A DNA stretch of 64,000 nucleotides from Marinoscillum sp. 108 (lineage in GTDB: Bacteria > Bacteroidota > Bacteroidia > Cytophagales > Cyclobacteriaceae), in contig NZ_LR734808.1 of assembly GCF_902506655.1 (NCBI RefSeq), positions 930,001 to 994,000 on the forward strand. Reading direction: 5' to 3'. Below the pieces are notes generated by a model. It had not been told where the DNA came from, did not search any database, and worked only from the letters and a program-made list of their open reading frames with translations. Positions 8,183 to 16,014 of the stretch are shown piece after piece (the first letter of the stretch is position 1; every line of letters starts with the position of its first letter). The position numbers and the translations under genes are program-made.

Positions 8183-11100
8183 ATGACCGAATCAATCATT
8201 AATGCATTAGTCCACCTTTTCGCTATTATCGAAAGTGTGAAAGAGGATAATGACGTGGTGGATTCGGGTGAGCTCATTATCAAACCATATTTGAGTAAGC
8301 TCCTCAATCAGGAACTCACCAACGAGTACCTACGGTTGTTTTATGACTACCTCTCCTTTTACCGGGAGGTAAATGCCGAGGCCAGCGATCACATCCTGGA
8401 AATTGACTCTTCCAGCATCTTGCAGGTGGCCAAAATATGCAATCAGCTCAATAAAGAACTCCAGTCCAGGGAACGAATCATCGTGTTTATGCAACTGTTG
8501 GAGCTCATCAATACAGATGAGAAGGTGATCCCTCGTGAGAACGAGTTTATTTCCCTTGTGGCGATGAACTTCAACCTGAATGCGGCGGAAGCGGACTCAT
8601 TGAAGTCGTTTATCATTGATCCAAACGGCAAAGGTATCGATCAGGATAAGGCCATGGTCATCGACAATAAGATGACCGAGTGGCCCGAAGAAGTGGCCTG
8701 GATGATGCGAAAGAAGAGCAAGAAGCTTCCAGGCGCCTCTGGTTTTCATCACATGTACGTGGAGAACCTTTTTGGTAAAATCCTGGTGTTGCATATTGCC
8801 TCCGTAGACACATATGTATTTAAGTATGACGGCCCGCTGAACCTCTACCTGGAAGGCAACAAAATTGTTCCCAGAAAATTCTATTTGCTAAAACCCGGAT
8901 CCATTATCAAAGGGCCCAACATCAGGTCCATTTATGAGTCCGAAATCATCCGCCAGTTCGTCCAGGAGCGCAATAAAGTCAAAATAGTACTGGCCGGAGA
9001 AGACCTGACTTACCGGTTCAAAAACAGCGCCAATGGAATCCATAAGTTCAGCTTCAATGAAGAATCTGGTAACCTGATAGGCATCATGGGTGGAAGTGGT
9101 GTAGGTAAATCTACACTCATCAATCTGCTCAATGGAAAACTAGAGCCTACATCTGGCCGGATTCACATCAATGGTCACACCATTCATAGAGCCAGCCAGG
9201 AAGGAGTGATCGGCTATGTACCTCAGGATGACATGCTCTTTGAGGAACTGACGGTCTACCAAAACCTTCATTTTAATGCGCAAATCTGTTTCAGTGATTT
9301 TTCTCCTACCCTGTTGGAGAAAACTGTGAACAAAATTTTGGATGACCTGGACCTGCAGGACATTAAAGATCTGAAGGTGGGTGATCCGTTGAATAAGTTT
9401 ATCAGTGGTGGTCAGCGCAAGCGCCTCAATATTGCCCTGGAGCTGATGCGGGAGCCTGCAGTGCTTTATGTAGATGAACCAACCAGTGGCTTATCTTCGA
9501 TGGATTCCGAAAAGGTGATGCTCCTGCTGAAGGAACTCGCCCGCAGGGGGAAACTGGTTATTGCGATCATTCATCAACCATCTTCTGATATTTTCAAGCT
9601 TTTCGATAAGCTATGGATATTGGACAAAGGCGGGTATCCGATCTATAATGGCAACCCGATAGATGCAGTGGTCTACTTTAAGACCATGAGCACCCAGGTA
9701 AATGCCGCGGAGAGCGAATGCACCCGCTGCGGCAATGTGATACCGGATCAGATTTTGCAGATCATTGAGGCCAAAGAAATCGATGATGCTGGCCGGATGA
9801 CCAATGCGAGAAGGGTGACACCGAATACCTGGTATGAAAAATACCAAACCAATCTGGAGAGCAAACTCAAGAGAATCAGGTTTGAAGAGCGGCTACCTGC
9901 GACCAACTTCCATATTCCTTCGCTCTTTCATCAGTTTAGGATTTTCTCCAAAAGAAACCTGTTCTCCAAGCTGTCCAATACGCAGTACATTCTGATCAAT
10001 TTATTGGAAGCACCGCTCCTGGCCTTTATTTTGGGTTATTTCTCTAAGTACGCGCCAAGTGGAGAATATGTGTTCGCAGATAATAAAAACCTACCTGTGT
10101 ACCTGTTTATGGCGGTGGTTGTAGCACTATTTGTGGGCATGTCTGTCAGTGCGGAGGAGATCTTCAAGGATCGGCGGATACTCGAGCGGGAATCGTTTTT
10201 GAATCTCAGCCGATTTAGCTACATCAATTCCAAAGTGGTTTTCCTTTTTGCCCTATCTGGTATCCAGACCTTATCATTCGTACTGGTGGGCAACTACGTG
10301 CTGGAGATTCAGGGTATGACCTGGTATTACATGATGATCCTTTTCTCCACGTCGTGCTTTGCCAATATGATAGGACTGAACATTTCATCGGCACTCAACT
10401 CCATCATCACCATTTATATTCTCATTCCCTTTATTCTGGTGCCTCAGCTCCTATTGGGTGGTGCCATGATCAAGTTTGACGAGCTACACACCGGCATAGC
10501 CAAGCAATCACATGTGCCACTGGTGGGAGATGTGATGGCCTCCAGATGGGCCTATGAAGCGCTCAGCGTGGCGCAATTCAAACACAATGCCTATGAAAGT
10601 CATTTCTTCGAAGCAGACAAAGCAATGAGTCAAAACTCATTCCAAAGGTCTTACCTGATCCCCGGCCTGGAAACTGCCACCAGAGACATCCTCAGAGATA
10701 GTGGTGCCTATGAATCACACCAGGCCGATTTTGATCTGATTCAAAAAGAATATGATTATCTGGTAGAGCACTTTGAGGTGAAAACCTTTCCCATGATAGG
10801 GTCATTCTCTCCTGCCCTTTTTTCACCATCAATTGGCCATCGTTTTTTGAATTATCTCGATGATCTGAAAGACTCATTTCAAGTCAAATACAAAGATGCA
10901 GTGGCTAAGAAAGATTCGATCTACGAGAGCCTGATTGACCAAATGGGAAAAGAAGAGTTTTACCAACTGAAACGTAATCATTTTAACGAGAGCGTATCTG
11001 ACCTAGTGGAAAACAGGAATGAATTCAATAAAATCATTCGCTCGGATAACCGACTCATACAGCGAAAGGATCCGATTTTCAAAGACCCGTACAGCCACAT

Positions 11101-11281
11101 GGGAAGGGCGCATTTCTATGCTTCTGAGAAAATCATAGGTGATTGGCACATAGATACGGTTTATTTCAATGTCATTGTGCTTTGGGTGATGATTGGCTTG
11201 CTTTATTTGCTGCTCCTGAGTGATGGACTGAAACGTACCCTTGGCATGTTTGCCGGGAAAAAGAAAAACAAGAATTCCTAA
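8183..11281 (+). CDS. ABCG-type ABC transporter fused to an N-terminal TerB-like domain
   Basis: A 1032-residue half-transporter-like fusion. Residues 1-130 are helical and resemble TerB-like domains (VKEDNDVVDSGELIIKPYL, LELINTDEKVIPRENEFISLVA). The ABC ATPase follows: Walker A GGSGVGKS near residue 303, signature SGGQRKR near 408, Walker B VLYVDEPTSGL near 427, then the switch His in IIHQPSSD. The last 450 residues hold ABC-2/ABCG-type membrane helices (ILINLLEAPLLAFILGYF, YLFMAVVVALFVGMSVSAEEIF, YILIPFILVPQLLLGGAMI) and a helix at the C terminus (VIVLWVMIGLLYLLLLSDGL). A long extracytoplasmic insert precedes that last helix. Probably an exporter; substrate unknown. Confidence 0.88.
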   Translation: MTESIINALVHLFAIIESVKEDNDVVDSGELIIKPYLSKLLNQELTNEYLRLFYDYLSFYREVNAEASDHILEIDSSSILQVAKICNQLNKELQSRERIIVFMQLLELINTDEKVIPRENEFISLVAMNFNLNAAEADSLKSFIIDPNGKGIDQDKAMVIDNKMTEWPEEVAWMMRKKSKKLPGASGFHHMYVENLFGKILVLHIASVDTYVFKYDGPLNLYLEGNKIVPRKFYLLKPGSIIKGPNIRSIYESEIIRQFVQERNKVKIVLAGEDLTYRFKNSANGIHKFSFNEESGNLIGIMGGSGVGKSTLINLLNGKLEPTSGRIHINGHTIHRASQEGVIGYVPQDDMLFEELTVYQNLHFNAQICFSDFSPTLLEKTVNKILDDLDLQDIKDLKVGDPLNKFISGGQRKRLNIALELMREPAVLYVDEPTSGLSSMDSEKVMLLLKELARRGKLVIAIIHQPSSDIFKLFDKLWILDKGGYPIYNGNPIDAVVYFKTMSTQVNAAESECTRCGNVIPDQILQIIEAKEIDDAGRMTNARRVTPNTWYEKYQTNLESKLKRIRFEERLPATNFHIPSLFHQFRIFSKRNLFSKLSNTQYILINLLEAPLLAFILGYFSKYAPSGEYVFADNKNLPVYLFMAVVVALFVGMSVSAEEIFKDRRILERESFLNLSRFSYINSKVVFLFALSGIQTLSFVLVGNYVLEIQGMTWYYMMILFSTSCFANMIGLNISSALNSIITIYILIPFILVPQLLLGGAMIKFDELHTGIAKQSHVPLVGDVMASRWAYEALSVAQFKHNAYESHFFEADKAMSQNSFQRSYLIPGLETATRDILRDSGAYESHQADFDLIQKEYDYLVEHFEVKTFPMIGSFSPALFSPSIGHRFLNYLDDLKDSFQVKYKDAVAKKDSIYESLIDQMGKEEFYQLKRNHFNESVSDLVENRNEFNKIIRSDNRLIQRKDPIFKDPYSHMGRAHFYASEKIIGDWHIDTVYFNVIVLWVMIGLLYLLLLSDGLKRTLGMFAGKKKNKNS

Positions 11282-11286
11282 GGCCA

Positions 11287-12654
11287 CTATCGGGCCGTGT
11301 AAACCTCATATCCCCAGGCTGGCAGGGTCATTGCTTCCTTCCCAGTGAGAGTGGCTGTGGACCGACTTTTAAAACTTTTAAAATCTCCCTGATACTCTTG
11401 AGCATCGACCGTGAAACGCACCTCTTCGGGAGAGCAGTTAAAAACAGCCAATACACGGTTGCCGTCTTTCACCCGATAAATCGCAATGATCTGATCCGGA
11501 TTTGAGGTGGTTAGCAGCTCCATTCGGCCACCCCAAGCCCCATTCCAAAGCGCTGGGTTATCTTTTTTAAGTTTATTCAACCGCGAATAGAGTGCATTAA
11601 ACGGGTGATCGCCCCACGAGATTTCATCCTTTTCGGTAAGAGACAGCGAATGGTTGAGCCCCACTTCTTGCCCAGAATAGATCATGGGTATGCCCTGCAT
11701 GGTGTAGGTCAGTACCGCATACGCTTCCGCGGCTTTACCAAATCGTTCAAATACACTTCCCTCTTCTGCATTTTTTTCATGGTTGGACGTATACAGCATT
11801 CGGATGCCCCTATTGGACGTACTATCCAGTTGAGATTGAATGAATACGCGAATTACAGCGGCGCTCACTTCTCCTCTGCTAACTGCCTGCATGGCCTTTT
11901 CCAGTTCCCATCCGCTCACTATGTCAAATCCTGTCGGCACAGAATGACCTGGTGCATCTGCTAGTAAAATCACTGGACGCACGGACTCGAGCGTCTTGCG
12001 CACATCCTCCCAAAATGATGGCAACACCTTGTCATTCACATGAAGAACATAACCATCCAGGTCATATTCGGTCACCCAGTAAGTCATGGCGTTCTTCATA
12101 TATTCACGCAATGCAGCCACATTGTAATCAAGGGCAATCACATCGGATTGACTGTTATGCTCTGGTGTAATGAAATTTCCTTCATCATCATGCAGATACC
12201 AATCGGGGTGTGACTTGGTGAGTACATGATCCCAAGCCGTAGCACTAGCTGCCCAGTCCATCAATACATACATACCAGCCTCATGGATGGCCTGGATGAG
12301 TGCACGAAATTCCTCTTTGGTGCCCATATCCGTATGAATGGCATAATAATCCTGAACAGCATAAACTGACCCCAAGGTGCCCTTGCGCTTCTCTTTTCCA
12401 ATGGGATGTATGGGCATCAGCCAAAGTATATCCACCCCCAATTCTTTCAACCTTGGAAGGTGCTTCTGGAAAGCACTGAAGGTGCCCTCAGGGGTGTATT
12501 GCCTGATGTTTACCTCATACAATACGGCGTTTTTCATCCATTCCGGCTGAGTCGCCTGTACCAACGAGGAAGACTCCAATTGCCGGGACTGCTCTGGGGT
12601 CTGGCAATGAGCACACATAGTGAGGATTACTATTGCTGAAATAAATCTATACAT
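11287..12654 (-). CDS. GH13 alpha-amylase family protein lacking the catalytic residues
   Basis: A 455-residue exported protein (hydrophobic N terminus ending near Cys17) with the full GH13 barrel: WMKNAVLYEVNIRQYTPEGT, VDILWLMPIHPIGKEKRKGT, and the C-terminal PMIYSGQEVGL. The four catalytic regions are all altered. Region I reads DWAASAT instead of the usual DWVANHT (residues 133-139). Region II reads DGYVLHV instead of DGFRCDV, so the nucleophile Asp is His205 and its Arg partner is Val203. The acid/base Glu of region III is Asp233. The NHD of region IV is NHE (Glu293). It is therefore very probably not an active amylase; a sugar-binding or scaffold role is an inference. It converges with the ABCG gene, five bases apart. 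Confidence 0.88.
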   Translation of the reverse strand: MYRFISAIVILTMCAHCQTPEQSRQLESSSLVQATQPEWMKNAVLYEVNIRQYTPEGTFSAFQKHLPRLKELGVDILWLMPIHPIGKEKRKGTLGSVYAVQDYYAIHTDMGTKEEFRALIQAIHEAGMYVLMDWAASATAWDHVLTKSHPDWYLHDDEGNFITPEHNSQSDVIALDYNVAALREYMKNAMTYWVTEYDLDGYVLHVNDKVLPSFWEDVRKTLESVRPVILLADAPGHSVPTGFDIVSGWELEKAMQAVSRGEVSAAVIRVFIQSQLDSTSNRGIRMLYTSNHEKNAEEGSVFERFGKAAEAYAVLTYTMQGIPMIYSGQEVGLNHSLSLTEKDEISWGDHPFNALYSRLNKLKKDNPALWNGAWGGRMELLTTSNPDQIIAIYRVKDGNRVLAVFNCSPEEVRFTVDAQEYQGDFKSFKSRSTATLTGKEAMTLPAWGYEVYTAR

Positions 12655-12721
12655 GCTGGAATTTTATACTTGATTGGGCCAAGATAACGGATGCCGTCTT
12701 TACCCACCAAGCGTGGAATAA

Positions 12722-13312
12722 CTAGATCAACCTGAGTTTTTTGTAAAGGACTTTCTCTGAAATCTGAGTAATACCACCCGGCTGAAGAGGAAACACAGAA
12801 AGGTCCTCAATGCCCACGCGTACCAGTCGCAAGGTCGGGTGCCCGATTTTAGCAGTCATCTTGCGTACCTGCCTGTTCTTGCCTTCCACTAGTCTGATCT
12901 CCATCCACGACCTCACCGGATGCTTGATATAATTGACCGGGGGATCACGCTCCGCGAGTGCTGGCGTTTCTATCAGTCTTGCTTCGCATGGCAGGGTGTG
13001 ATAAATCCCCTTCACATTGATTTCCAATCCGTTTCTGAGTGCATCCAGGGACGTCTCCGTAGGAATACCCTCCACCTCTACCCAATATGTTCTTTGGTGG
13101 CTATTTTTGGGATTCAGAAGGGCGGAGTTTAGCCTTTTATCATTGGTGAGGATAAGCAGCCCCTCGCTATCCAGGTCCAGGCGGCCAACGGGATAAATGT
13201 CCCTGGGTAAATCAAAGATGGTACCCAAACCCGGATTACCATCTTCGCTGGTGAACTGAGTGAGCACCTTAAAGGGCTTATAGATAATGAAATACTGCTT
13301 GGTTCGCGCCAT
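12722..13312 (-). CDS. RluE-like rRNA pseudouridine synthase
   Basis: A 196-residue pseudouridine synthase of the RsuA/RluB/E/F group. The catalytic Asp lies in YPVGRLDLDSEGLLILTNDKRL (residues about 41-62); the second conserved block is VEGKNRQVRKMTAKIGHPTLRLVRVGI near the C terminus. It lacks the N-terminal S4 domain, as E. coli RluE does, which modifies U2457 of 23S rRNA. The exact target in this organism is inferred from that resemblance. Only 21 bases separate it from the divergent uracil-DNA glycosylase gene. Confidence 0.88.
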   Translation of the reverse strand: MARTKQYFIIYKPFKVLTQFTSEDGNPGLGTIFDLPRDIYPVGRLDLDSEGLLILTNDKRLNSALLNPKNSHQRTYWVEVEGIPTETSLDALRNGLEINVKGIYHTLPCEARLIETPALAERDPPVNYIKHPVRSWMEIRLVEGKNRQVRKMTAKIGHPTLRLVRVGIEDLSVFPLQPGGITQISEKVLYKKLRLI

Positions 13313-13333
13313 TGGGTAATCTAACTTTCAAAC

Positions 13334-14005
13334 ATGACTGTAGCCGAGAACATACTAAACTTCTATCAATCTCTGACTCCCCCATCAGGATTGCTTCCGG
13401 ATGTGGTGGTGTTGAATCCATACAAAGATGAGCAAGCTATGGAAGCCTGCACCTTATTTTACCAAAAATATTACTCTGATTCGCGAGAGCGAATCGCCCT
13501 TTTCGGAATCAATCCGGGGCGTTTTGGCGGAGGCCTAACCGGTGTACCTTTTACAGACCCTATCCACCTGGAGGAGACTTGTGGGATTAAAAATAACTTG
13601 GACAAGCGACCAGAACTATCCAGTAGGTTCATCTATGAGATGATCGCAGCCTTTGGCGGACCAGCCCTGTTTTATCAAAATTTCTATTTATCGGCAGTCT
13701 CCCCAATCGGATTTGTAAGAGAAGGCAAAAACCTCAATTATTATGACATCAACGGTTGGCCAGACATTTTTGAGGAATATGTGGTAGCGTGTATCCGGGA
13801 GCAATTAGAATTGCCCATCAGTCGAAAGGTGGCTTTTAGTATTGGTCAGGGTGAAAACCTGAAGTATCTCAATGCACTGAATGCCAGATACAATTTTTTT
13901 GATGAAATCCGGACAGTCCCCCATCCCCGCTGGGTGATGCAGTATCGTTTGAAAAGAAAAACAGAATTTGTACAGCAATACATTGAAAGCCTCTCCAAGG
14001 CCTGA
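13334..14005 (+). CDS. SMUG2-like uracil-DNA glycosylase family protein
   Basis: A 223-residue single-domain protein of the uracil-DNA glycosylase superfamily. Motif 1 is ALFGINPGRFGGGLTGVPF, with the catalytic-type Asn60 in GINPG; motif 2 is TVPHPRW (His197). These match the SMUG2 branch described in Bacteroidota rather than SMUG1, which has HPSPRNP. It should remove uracil or a related damaged base from DNA at the start of base-excision repair. The start MTVAENILNFYQSL matches the family start. No operon partner: the next gene is on the other strand. Confidence 0.85.
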   Translation: MTVAENILNFYQSLTPPSGLLPDVVVLNPYKDEQAMEACTLFYQKYYSDSRERIALFGINPGRFGGGLTGVPFTDPIHLEETCGIKNNLDKRPELSSRFIYEMIAAFGGPALFYQNFYLSAVSPIGFVREGKNLNYYDINGWPDIFEEYVVACIREQLELPISRKVAFSIGQGENLKYLNALNARYNFFDEIRTVPHPRWVMQYRLKRKTEFVQQYIESLSKA

Positions 14006-14012
14006 AGAGGTC

Positions 14013-14750
14013 TCAGAATATTATTTCCTGACCATCAGATAATCGCTCTATTTCCAGACTATTCCGATTGATTACTTCCGCTCCCATATGCGTTAGCAAC
14101 ATTCGTTTGGTGTTGAAGAGTGCCCTTCTTTCAAGGATTGTTTGATAACTCAAATGCCCCGGAGAGTCTTCTTTGAGGTTATTGGACTCTATCACAAAAA
14201 CATCCGACCCATCCGCCAAATCGATAAGCGAGTCGTTCCATTCTGTGTCTCCTGAAAATGAAAATACCTTATCCTCCCACCTGATTTTCACTCCATGTGG
14301 GTGGGAAGGTATCGCATGGGTAACAGGTCTTGCATAAACCTCCAGATCATTCGTATTAGTCCAGTGCTTATCCTTATACTCTACAAAAGTGATATTAAGT
14401 GCTTCCAGTATTTTGGAAGTACCCGGATACAATGCTTCCTGCAATGCAAAAACCATCTTTTCTACTCCCGACGGCCCGATAATCGTAAGCGGAGTGGTCC
14501 GCTGGTATTCTATATGATTGCTCAACACCAGAAAGGGAATTCCACCATAATGGTCACCATGAAAATGAGTGATCACAATGGTGTCAATACTGGTAACTAA
14601 AATACCCAACTGCTTGAGGCGAATGAGTGTAGAAGCACCGCAGTCCACAAGAATCCGCCGATGGTCTTGCTCCAGCATAAAAGAAGTATTGAACCTTCCT
14701 TCAGAACCGAAAGCATCCCCACAGCCAAGAATCGTCAATTTCATAGACAA
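14013..14750 (-). CDS. Ribonuclease-Z-like metallo-beta-lactamase fold hydrolase
   Basis: A 245-residue MBL-fold protein with the zinc motif THFHGDH (His62, His64, Asp66, His67), MKLTILGCGDAFGSEGRFNT at the start, VTHAIPSHPHGVKI (third His), FSFSGDTEWND (bridging Asp) and LLTHMGAE (last His). The layout is that of RNase Z / arylsulfatase-like members, but it lacks the long exosite arm of tRNA 3-prime processing enzymes, so I do not call it rnz. Substrate unknown. An ATG two codons in (14744) is an equally good start. It lies 12 bp downstream of the glycosyltransferase gene and is likely co-transcribed with it. Confidence 0.82.
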   Translation of the reverse strand: MSMKLTILGCGDAFGSEGRFNTSFMLEQDHRRILVDCGASTLIRLKQLGILVTSIDTIVITHFHGDHYGGIPFLVLSNHIEYQRTTPLTIIGPSGVEKMVFALQEALYPGTSKILEALNITFVEYKDKHWTNTNDLEVYARPVTHAIPSHPHGVKIRWEDKVFSFSGDTEWNDSLIDLADGSDVFVIESNNLKEDSPGHLSYQTILERRALFNTKRMLLTHMGAEVINRNSLEIERLSDGQEIIF

Positions 14751-14762
14751 GTAATTTACAAA

Positions 14763-15518
14763 CTAGTAAGTAGCTAGCTTTAAGGATTCTTTATAAAAGT
14801 GGCGAATAACCTCCGGTTTTACACCATTTCTATACATCCGAAAAGCCTGCATGTTGGCCCACTGCACCCGGAGATAATGATTATGTTCATATTTACGAGC
14901 GGAGACGATCACCTCTTTCGGAATAATGTAAAAATGAGTGAGCTTCTTCGCACGCCGGATCAGGTCAAAATCTTCCATCACAGAGAAATACTCATCAAAA
15001 CCACCCAGTTGGTCAAATAGTGATCGCTGAATGAAAAGTGTCTGGTCACCTCCCCTGCACCATAGCATGGAAAACCTGGTGAAATAGCCATTGATACGAA
15101 GTAACCATTTGGTGGAATCAAAACGATAACGGTAACTCCCGACCTGATAGTCAACCAGAGCTTGCTGTAGATCGGCGTAAAAAGTATAAGGGAGTATCAC
15201 ATCAGCATGCACAAAATACAAAACATCAAAACTGGCATTGGCTGCACCCAGATTCATCTGTACAGCTCTGGAGGCGATATGACTATTGAGAATGGTAACC
15301 TTCCGAAGATCAGAAATAGAGTCAATGGTTCCGTCTGTGCTTCCTCCATCCACTACAATGATCTCGAAGTGATCATTTGCCTGGTGGTTACATAGAAAGG
15401 CACATAGCCTTCTGATGTTAGCGACCTCATTAAGGGTCGGTATGATAATGCTTATGTTCAAAACTATGGCGGCAGTTATTTGAAAACGAAACTTAATGGA
15501 TTCAAGGGGATAAGACAA
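14763..15518 (-). CDS. TIGR04283-like family 2 glycosyltransferase
   Basis: A GT-A glycosyltransferase: ISIIIPTLNEVANIRRL, then EIIVVDGGSTDGTIDSI (nucleotide-binding loop), LYFVHADVILP (DXD-like) and RGGDQTLFIQRSLFDQLGGFDE, the last typical of the TIGR04283 group, which has been linked to arsenosugar synthesis. None of the other genes of such a cluster is nearby, so the pathway link is weak. The annotated ATG gives 19 residues before the family start; a TTG at 15461 (LNISIIIPTLNE) fits the family better. No signal peptide; probably cytosolic or membrane-peripheral. Confidence 0.82.
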   Translation of the reverse strand: MSYPLESIKFRFQITAAIVLNISIIIPTLNEVANIRRLCAFLCNHQANDHFEIIVVDGGSTDGTIDSISDLRKVTILNSHIASRAVQMNLGAANASFDVLYFVHADVILPYTFYADLQQALVDYQVGSYRYRFDSTKWLLRINGYFTRFSMLWCRGGDQTLFIQRSLFDQLGGFDEYFSVMEDFDLIRRAKKLTHFYIIPKEVIVSARKYEHNHYLRVQWANMQAFRMYRNGVKPEVIRHFYKESLKLATY

Positions 15519-15598
15519 GGGATGAGTATTAAATAGTGACCGTTTTCTGAATAGCCACTATTTGTAATCACAAATGGCCTGTCATAATGGATTCCAAC

Positions 15599-15671
15599 TA
15601 TTTGTTTCTACTATTCAGAACAAAATCATTAGTGCTTTCGTATGAGTATTCATACAAAATAGAAACAAATA
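15599..15671 (+). repeat. Nested inverted repeats in the PadR promoter region
   Basis: TATTTGTTTCTA (15599-15610) is the exact reverse complement of TAGAAACAAATA (15660-15671), which ends one base before the padR start codon. Inside the loop, CTATTCAGAA (15611-15620) also pairs perfectly with TTCTGAATAG at 15545-15554 further upstream, and ACTATTTGT occurs twice (15557 and 15597). The region holds the PadR-type palindrome listed separately. I see no exact TAnnTTTG element here. Confidence 0.5.
15640..15655. promoter_or_regulatory. Candidate PadR operator
   Basis: GTATGA GTAT TCATAC is a perfect 16-bp palindrome centred 25 bases before the padR ATG. Read as GTAT-N8-ATAC it has the same arm and spacer layout as the ATGT-N8-ACAT sites known for PadR proteins. 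Placement just upstream of padR suggests autoregulation of the padR-permease operon; this is inferred. Confidence 0.5.
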
Positions 15672-15672
15672 A

Positions 15673-16014
15673 ATGAAAGGTACTAATCTGGGTGAATTTG
15701 AAGAGCTTCTTTTACTCATTGTCTTGATACTGGAGGATCAGGCCTATGTATTGAAAATTCAGGAAGAAATCAGAAATCAGGTTCAGCGGGACACTTCTAT
15801 GGGCGCCCTCCATGCCTCCCTCACCCGACTGGAAGAAAAAGGTTTTTTGAGTTCTGAAATGACCGGTGCCACTGCCGAACGTGGTGGCAGAAGGAAACGC
15901 ATATACCAGCTTTCATCTGATGGTAAAATCGTATTGAATCAGGTACGCACCCAGCGTGAAAGTCTATGGCAGCAGGCTCCCAAATTCTCACTAGATACCT
16001 ATGGAACCATATAA
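15673..16014 (+). CDS. PadR family transcriptional regulator
   Basis: A 113-residue winged-helix regulator: FEELLLLIVLILEDQAYVLKIQEEI (helices 1-2), then SMGALHASLTRLEEKGFLSSEM (recognition helix and wing) and the glycine-rich wing AERGGRRKRIYQLSSDGK. Such small PadR proteins often sit directly before permease prefix domain FtsX permeases in Bacteroidota, as here, and repress them. Its last 14 bases overlap the permease gene in another frame, which indicates coupled expression. The start is well placed after an A-rich leader and the palindrome described above. Confidence 0.92.
   Translation: MKGTNLGEFEELLLLIVLILEDQAYVLKIQEEIRNQVQRDTSMGALHASLTRLEEKGFLSSEMTGATAERGGRRKRIYQLSSDGKIVLNQVRTQRESLWQQAPKFSLDTYGTI

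Noticed and set aside
11287-12654. Explaining the odd GH13 motifs by frameshift or sequencing error
   Set aside because: The frame is continuous, flanking motif residues are intact, and the changes are separate substitutions at four distant sites.
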